The position numbers were made by a program, and so were the translations under genes. The notes under the pieces were generated by a model. That model ran no database searches, had not been told where the DNA came from, and saw only the letters and a list, made by a program, of their open reading frames with translations. A DNA stretch of 64,000 nucleotides from Larus michahellis. Lineage: Eukaryota > Chordata > Aves > Charadriiformes > Laridae. This document shows, one piece after another, positions 40,501-49,500 of the stretch. Location of the stretch: contig NC_133901.1 in assembly GCF_964199755.1 (NCBI RefSeq), forward strand, positions 50,875,324 to 50,939,323, read 5' to 3'. Position 1 is the first letter of the stretch. The number at the start of each line of letters is the position of its first letter.

Positions 40501-43500
40501 TCTTTCACTTTGGCAGCTTGGTTCAGGCATGCGTCCCTTTCACTGACCCACCAGTGATGAAGGTCCGAGTTCAGCTGTGCTGTAATGGTTGCAGATTGCC
40601 AAAGGCAGACAAAATGCATCCCCAAGTTGGTCACAAAGCAGCAAATCACTGTGACCTGCAGATGTGTGCCTTTGGGTAGGAGCCAAGCTCAGCCTCAATA
40701 CACATAAGCATGACTTGCACTGAGGGCAATGGGCTAAATGAGCCATACTAACCCCAGTCATCTATACCATACAGCAGGACAATGTTTGTAAGCGCACTGT
40801 GGCCGGTAAAAGACAAAAATTAGCCTGGGAGGTGAAACTAGAAACAGGCCGTCACAAGTTTTACCTCTGTGTCAGCCTGGGATCAGTCGGAAGAGTACCT
40901 CTGATGCAACATCTTGCTGGGTAATCCAGAAAAGAGCTGCGAGCAAGCAAGCAACACTGCAGCTCAAATCTGGCTATAACCTTGCAAGTGGAAGCCTGAG
41001 TGTCTTTACCATGGCCCACGGAACTGTAACTTACTCTGTGGTCCAAGCTGTATTGTCCTTGCAGGTGAACCAAGGTAACAGCAAAGTCCTGGGATCTGGT
41101 CTGGGATACCTGGAACACATTTGCCAACTGATTGAGAAGATTGGGCAGCTGCAGGAGCACAACCTGCGTCTCCAAAAGCAAGTGTGCAACTTGCAGAAAG
41201 AGCAGAAGATGAGGCAGATAAAGGAGGTAAGCAGACACCACAATATCTTCCATTAAATGGTACACTCAAGGCCCAGATGGAAAGTTCCACATCTGTGATG
41301 GGGAAGATGCTGATTTACTGGACCCCACACCCACCTGGGCTGGGTGCTCTGATCTTCAGGGAGCCCTCATCTACCACAGTGGGCTCAGCTTCCCTTAGGG
41401 TGGGCTTGGGTTTCTGTTCTTGTTCAGTTTTTGTCTCCCAGATGTGCTTGCTTCTATTGAGTTAAAAAGCATCCCTCTCACCTCATGCGATGGCCAAGCT
41501 CGAAGTCAGAAGCTTTTACTTCTCCACAGTTGAAAACTTCCCAAGAACCAATCTGCCCCTGTCAATGCTATCAAAACAAAACATTTCCATGGACCTCCTT
41601 AGCAATTGTGTTTTGAATTAAAAGCTCGCTCTTTTCCTTCTGGTTTCAAACTGTCAAAATCCCAGGATTTCCCACAGAACAGACACAATGGGAAAGAGAA
41701 ACAGTGGTACTGCTACTCAACTCCATGCTCTCTTTCCCTTCCTGCGCCTCTGAGCTTCCAGCTGAATCTCTGACATGAAACTTCTCAGCATTTCTAATAG
41801 TATTTTTTTTTTAATCAGCCAGAGCTTGCTGGGGAATTTGACTGAAATTTGCAAATCATTTCAGTGTCCTCCTAAACAGCACTTTTTAGCCCCTGCATAT
41901 TTTGGTTCAGCTCTACCCCACTCTGCTTCTCAGTTCTTTATCTTTGGCCATCACACCACGTTTCCAGCTTTTTTTGTCCCCTCCCTTTGTATTTATTTTA
42001 TCACCCCCGAAGGAACAGAAGGGGTTTGTCACACTCAGCTATTTCTTCCCAGCCATGCTGTGGCAAGTCTTTTATTCTCCCGACAGCATCATTCCTCCCC
42101 TGGTGCTGCTCTCCCACCTGCTGGGACTGGATCTGCAGTAGGTGACTGACGACTCCTCAGAGCCAAAGCCAAGTTGTGAGTCAGGTTGCAAAGCAGCATA
42201 GCCTGTCATTTCCATGTACCCATCTCTCACGCTCAGAGGAATGCAGCCTCCTACATAGAGCCTGGGAATTGTTAACACATTTCCTGAAGCTTTACAACTG
42301 TGAGTCATTGCTCAAAGTAACTCTTCCAAGCTGCAAATTCAGGGTCAATTCCTCATCTGGTGTATGTGCCCCCTCCTCCCCAGCTCCCACTGAAATGAAA
42401 GGCACCGTGCTTTCATTTAAATATTTGAAACTTTGATCTTCTGCTTTTTTCTAAGATCTCTCAGCAGTGCCTTCTCAGCCGCCTTTGTCCCATACTGTTC
42501 AGTGGGGAACTGGACCCCCAAATGTAACATTCAGCACTTGCAATGTGCTCTACAAAACTGGGTAATCTCGCTCAGGTATCTCTGTAGTGCCTGCATCTCT
42601 TATATCTCATAGCTCTCCATCATTTTCCTCTTCAGAGTCACAGCCCCTCTGTGTAGAAGAGGAATGCTACTACCCCAGTTTGCCATGAGATGTGGAGGTT
42701 GCTGTCCACATCATACTTGGGAGGCTATTTTCCAAACCATGTTCACTCTCCATGCAGACTATGAGCGTGGAATTTCCCATACCCCAGACATGGCTAAGGA
42801 AGACAGAATCCCCAGAGCAGAGATGGGTTAGTATGGTATTAAGAGCTGGTCACGAGGACCGTAGATGGCAGTGCCCCAATGCTGTTTTGAGAGCGGTACA
42901 GACATTGCCACAGAGACCAATGACGTTTCCAGAAGCACTCAGATGATGCAGGTTGCTGAAGCTGACAGAGCTGTACTGATTTATTCCATAAAGTACCAGG
43001 CAGTTTAGATCGCAGGAAGCTGAAGGCACTCCGTCATTAACAGGACTAGCCTTGACCAAGTGGGATGATGGAAAACTTAGAACATTTTGAAACATCTGAA
43101 ACATTTATCTTTTGCAAAATGCTGTGCAGTTGCAGCGAGCAGCTTTTTCCAGCAGAATCATGGATCTTTAAAACAAACAAAAAAAAATAGAGAGTTATAT
43201 CATTGTTTACCTTTGCTGTAAACCTACTAGATCTCACCATCTTGAAGACCTTATGAAGAGACCTCCCAGACATAACCACAGCAGGTGCTGCTGTGTATGG
43301 TATTGATCCTGGGACACAAAGGGAACACAGATACTCCACATCCTTTGCTTTACAAGGAAGTCTTCAATGCCCTGGGCCAAAAGCAGCATCTCTCATGAGA
43401 TTTTCAAAGCATGACCCAAAGGTATAGGTACTGCAAAGCGCCATCCAGCTGTGGCAACATATCCAGATGAAACGTTACATTAAAACTGTCAATTGCTTGG

Positions 43501-46500
43501 GGGTCTCCAGAGGCGAACAGCAATAAAGAGTTTGGTTCCCTTTCCACTTAAGCTACATAAATGTCTCCTTGCTTTCTGCCCTCCTAAACTCTTGTGCAAC
43601 ATGGCTGTGCAAGGTACAAAATCTACCCACCATACAGCAGCTGAAGTACCACATGCAGCGAATCTCATTGGTAACATGTAAGAGAACTATGGCATCCCAT
43701 CAATAAAAATGTAAGATACTGCTCTCTGTGCACATTCCAAAACAAATAATATTATCTTAAAATGCGAGTCACTGCTTTAACAGATCAGTTTATTTACACA
43801 AATGCCTTAGCCAAGCAGCTCTGTGTTTAGAAACTTGTATTCAATTTCTTCTGGGAAACAACCCCAAAAGATGCTGAGTATCAAACAATTTAAATTAAAC
43901 ACAAATAAGCCCATGAAAAAAAAAAAAAAACCTGAAAAATCTACAGTGCCAACTCCAGGCTCCTCAGCCTTTTGAAGAGTTAAATAATTTGTCTGGGTCC
44001 TGATGGAATGATTGCAATTTGTGTAACATCACACCACATGGTTACCTGAGAATCCACATACTTTCTTCTTGTCCTGTGTAGGAGTACCTTCTGCAACATT
44101 GCTCCTGTGGAGCTGCCAGCATCTTCCTCCACTCGTACCAAGACGTGAAGACATTGTTTGCTGGGAGAAGCAGACCTCACAGCCTCTTGGTTCAGACTGG
44201 AAACCCTTCTGATCTTTCCATCATCCCAGAAATAGGAGCAAACACTGAAAAGCTGAGCAATGGTGAGTTCAAATACCTCTAACCTGCCCTCCTGCTTGCC
44301 ACCAGTTGGTGAAATAAGCTAACCAGCACCTTCCTTTTCCCCAGGAAAGAAAGATGGGAACAGCGCAAGGTGTTAGTGGAATTAAACCTTAGCTGAAAAT
44401 TTGAGAGATGTGTTTTAAAATGCTTTGTCTACACCTAGGATTTTAACACTTGCTTCTTCACATGTGTGAAGCAGGACTTTTTGCTCTGCAGATGTGGCTA
44501 CAAAGATTAGGACAAATGCGTTATAAAACGGGTCTCTCTTTTGGAAACTTAGCATGCCTGAATGGGTCCATTAGTGGAGCCCCTCCATTTGGCTTTAAAA
44601 TCCCCCCCAGCCAAGGTAGGATTTGATCTAAGATGGAAAGCCTTATGCCTGTTATTAGTCTCCTTCCCTCTCGAGCAGGCACAGAACACATTCCTGGAAG
44701 ATGACTTATTCTATAGACTAAGTGGAAATAAGCCACAGCTGCAAAGCTTGGATCCAGAGACCAACTTTTCCAGAAGGGTGAGAAAGACTGAGCTCAGCCT
44801 ACTGATGATAAAGCCAGCTGAAAAGTCTGGATCCAATGTTAGATGTGAACCAGCCCACTAAGAGAGCCTGGTTGGTTTATTTCAAACCTTGGACTCCAGC
44901 CTGCCTCCAATACCTGGTGAAACACAGAGCATCAACACACCTCCTAGCAGGATTGAGTCAGAGTGTAATGGCCTTTGGGATCTCTAGTGCTGAGGTTCAG
45001 AAATGCTCTTTCCTGGCAGTTTCAGAGCAGGCCTGGAAGGAAAATAAGGCCATGAGGAAGACATTAGAAAGCCTGCTGTGGTCGGATGCTTTATTGGAGC
45101 ATTTACCTTCTTTCCACTGAAGTGTGGCATGAAAACACATGAGGTCTCATCCCACCATTAAGTCACTTGGGTTCTCATCCCATCTGGAGTTGCAGCTTGC
45201 TGGCAGCACTGCCCAGAGGCCATCCTAGCAGGACACTGCTGAGAAATGTGAGCAAGTTCTTGTATTTCATTGCAGGAGGTGAGAGATACCCAGAGTCAGG
45301 AAACAGCCAGCCGATGGTGGGGCTCAGGAAGTCGTCAAACAATAGGAACAACAAGGAGAATGAGTTCAGAGAAGCTGGTAGCATGGCTGAGGGACAGGCT
45401 TTTCCATCAAAGGACCCTGCAGTAAGAAAGGTGAGTGATAAGCTTGGAGCCAGACTTTGACTGGGACCTGTGGGAGACGCAGGGAGAAGTTCTGCTCAGG
45501 CAGATCAGAGTGGGGTGCCAGGAGAACAAGCCAACCCCATCTGCTACTGAACAGGGCTGGGGCAGTGAGGGCCAGGGTCCTCTGTGCCTTTCTGATCCCA
45601 GCCTTAAATGAAGACAATGGCTATGTCTTTATGCCAAGAAAGGCACAAACAGAGCACTGGTGCAGCAGAGAGGAGTACTGCAGGCAGCAGCATGGGCCCT
45701 TGCTAACTCCAGATAACTCATTGTGTGAACCCTCTCATAAGTATCTTCACTACTGCTGCTAGTGAGATTAAACCAATCACACATTCATTACCACATACAA
45801 AAATTTAATGCATCAATCCTTAGCTGGCAACGCTTATTACCAGACTGGCAGCATATCAGTGTAATTAACTCCAGGCCCTAAAGCATGTTTCAGGGAAACT
45901 GTGTCACTGAAGTCCAAGGGAGTCAGGAGGAATGCTTTTCCTCTCTCTTTCTTTCCCATTGTTTGTGGCTGTCTCAGCACTTTCAGGTTCCGGTGGGGAT
46001 CAGAAGTGCTGAAATGCCAGGGCAGAGGCTCTAATCAGAGTATTCCCAGCCTGACAGGAAAGAGGAAGGAGTAGCTCTGCCATGGGAAAGACCTTCTCAG
46101 GAGATTTCCACCCCAAAGTTGCAAATAGGTTGCAAACATTTCGAACTTCAGAAACCAAATCAAGGCTGAATCCTGAAAGGTGCTCCATGCTCTGGCTTGT
46201 GTCCAGCCAGCTTCTGGAGTACGAGCATTATTGTGAGCACTTGGGAAGCCCTGATAGCTTCACAGGACTGCAGAATCAAGATCCACACTCTTTAAAACTG
46301 AGTCCTGGTGCTCTCTTGTTACACCACACCTTAGCATTGTCACTTAGCATTGCATTGTGTACCCTGAGTATAAAGTGCCCCATTTACTTCTACAGTCAGG
46401 TACTGTATGGGAATCCTGCTACACTAGTCCCCAGGCTACTAGGTGCTATACACATGAACTGGCAGACTAAATACAAAAGGGAGGCGAGAGGTGGAGGAGT

Positions 46501-49500
46501 AAAGAAGGGATTATCACACGTGTGAGGGACTGAATCGTAAAGAGATAATGGACTTGACCAAGGCTATGGGTGGACTCCAGGGCAGAGCTGAGAACAAAGC
46601 CCAGTCTGTTCCCAGCACTGTGAGATAGTCTTGCTGCCTTGTTATTTATCAACGTATTTGCCTTTTGTTTTTAGGGTCTGGACGTCAGCAGGAACATCTC
46701 GGTATGTACTGCCTTTGCAGAATATATTTAACTTGTACCTGCATTATCATAGACCAAGCCCCTGTAGTGCACAGCATTATACATGAACAAAAGAGGTTCA
46801 CTGACCCCCGAAGTTTACTATCAAAGTAACAGACACACATTTATTATGACTTACTGCATGTGGTCCGTTGTTGTCCCACCCTCACTGCAGACAGCAGGCA
46901 ACTGCTCAGGCTCTCTGTGGTATTAGCAGTGCTTGCTTTTCTGCGACACCACCAGCACAATGAGGGACTAACTGGCCAGGCTTCCAAAACCCTTCCACAG
47001 CACACCTAAATCCTAGGAGTAAACACAAAGGTTTGATATTTCCACGAGTAAACAGTCTCACTTACAGGCAATTAACTCAATAGCACAGAAACCGGTGTTG
47101 CAGTTTTCAGCTGAGCCCATGACCTCATCTGAAGTTTTGAACTGAAAACTTAACAGAGCCCCAAGACGAATTACTGCAACAGGCTCTGCCTGGGCTGGCG
47201 TGTGTGGCTGGGCAGAAGCCAGGTTGTGCTCCCAAGGTGGCCACAACTCCTGGAGCAATGGCTCTGCTGGTGGCACAGTGGGAAGGCACCTCCCGACAGG
47301 GCAGAACAATGCCCTGAACGTGACAGTGGTTTGAGAACTCCACTCAGACAGGAATCGTTTCTCCCAATTACAGTAGTCCTGGGGCATGATCTCTTTTTGT
47401 TCTTTTCCCAAGGTTTTCCAGTCATTACTTTAGGAAATTTAAAACAATGTAGCATAAAACCATGAGGTTTTTTTATGCGTGGCTCCTTTTTGGTTCATAA
47501 ATCCAGATGAGCTCAGCCCTGAGAGAACAAACATTGTGGGGGGGGTGGGGGGTGGGGGTAGCTCTCATGAGACTCCCTGACCTCCTGATAATCTCTATTA
47601 GCATTTCAAATATAAGTGCCCAATTGCTGTGGCTTGAAGACGTGACAGGGAAACAAAGGCTTGATCTCTTCTAATTCATGGTCCACAAAAGTCACCACCT
47701 TGAAAAGGGCTGATACCAATGCACCTGGCCTAATAGAAAGAAGGGAGTCAAGCTGCTTTTTTGGGTTGTTTTTGTTGTAAAGGCCCCCCTGGGTGCATGT
47801 GAGTAGGTAGGAAACCAAACTGATCTTTTCCTTTAGTACAGCGTAACAATAAGGTAAAACGTGCCTTTAGGCAGCTACTCAGCCCTCACCAGTGAAGTGC
47901 TCTCACTCTCTGAAACCTTAAGTCAGAATCAACAGCAGAGTCCTAGGTACTGACATGTTACCAAACAAAATACAAAAAGGATGGTATTACCGACAGTTGA
48001 TCCCTCCTGTCTCATTGTGCCCTATACAGGTACAGGCTGGCCACTGGGCATCATTGAAGGGTGTTAAAAATTCTTTTGTGGGACCTGACCTTTTTCCATA
48101 TGAAATACCAAAGCTCCCCTCTTCCTACCACCCTGGAGTACCCCAAAGCATCATATGTTGGCCAGATAGGGTCTGCCAGCAGCTAGCCTCACGTCCTTCA
48201 AGATGTGGTTTCTTTTTGCTCCCTAGGGTGAGGGCCATGCTTGGGGGAGAATGAGGGATCTTATGAGGAAGACACGGCTGAGAAACCAGAACAAGCTGGG
48301 GCTGTCCTCTGCTGCTCTGAAGAGGTCCTGCCCACAGTTGTACAGGTAAGGCGGAGCTATGGGAGATTCACCTCTGGTTGTTGCTGGCTGGAGAAGACCC
48401 CTCCTTACCTTCTCTCCATTCCATGTGGCGGTCCTGGCCAGCACAGCCATTTGCTTCTTTAGTGCTCAGGTACTCTAAGGTCCCAACTGGATAAATGTTA
48501 CCTCTGTGAGAATAATGGAAACATTAGGGTCCCTAAAAGAGGGTGCTTATCCCCAACAGGGCAAGGGGATGTTGACAATTAGCCAAAGCCTATTTGCCTT
48601 TCTGCTCCCCCCTAAGCATTCCAGTCAAGGTTAATGCTCTCCTCTATCCACCTTCACACCTTTCATCCATTGGAATGGTAACACATACTGCATCTAATGT
48701 CTGATGGGATGGGACAGTCAGGATCAGCTGGAAGGTATCCTGTTAGAGGAGATGAAGTTTGCTGAGCATGTGCTCCTGGGTAGGACCCGCTTGTTGCTGT
48801 GGATGAACTTTTGGGTCAAGCATGAGGTCTCATTTCTATTAAGAGATCTGTGCTGGTCTCTTGGGCAAGTTTGTCTATCAGGCTAGTTACATACTATAAT
48901 ATACTGTATACTATATACAGAAATACCGTGTGGTGCATGTCTGTCTGAGGTGATGACAGTGCTACCAGCTACCCCTTGCACAGATATTCCCTGTGCGCTT
49001 GCCAAATCTTCCCAGCTGGTTTAGTGAATTTGGGGCGTTTTTGTATGTAATCAGGTAACAGGAAGAGCCTAGGTACATTACTCACCAAAGCAGGAGCATG
49101 ACATGGAACTGTGCTCCTCCCTGTGTTTTTTCAGCTGAGGTCTCAGTAACCTTGAGTTGAACAGCTCAAATGTGCTTAAGGCCTCAGGTTTTAGCGGGGA
49201 TGATGGTGGGGAAACTGGCAGTTGTTTAAGCGCTCAGGAATGTCCCATTGTTCCCCTTAGACAGCCTGTACCTACCTTACAGAATGCATAAGGGAACTGG
49301 GAATCTTGTAATTACAGCTGGGGGAAAAAAAAAAAAACCAAACTCTGTAGTTCAGGGAGTGATTTTTCCAGCTGGGAAAAGCTTGGTTGGGGCCCAAGCA
49401 CACGTAACAGGCGAGCTTCCTCCTATTGTTTGAGAAACTGAAAGAAACACAAAGCAGAAAGAGATCAAACAGTTCCATCTAAAATAGATGGTGAACCAGC

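Noticed and set aside
49258-49293. Alternative last exon giving about ten more residues after ...QLYR
   Set aside because: The acceptor has a weaker pyrimidine tract than the one at 51,709 and the peptide shows no recognisable pattern. Kept only as an alternative.
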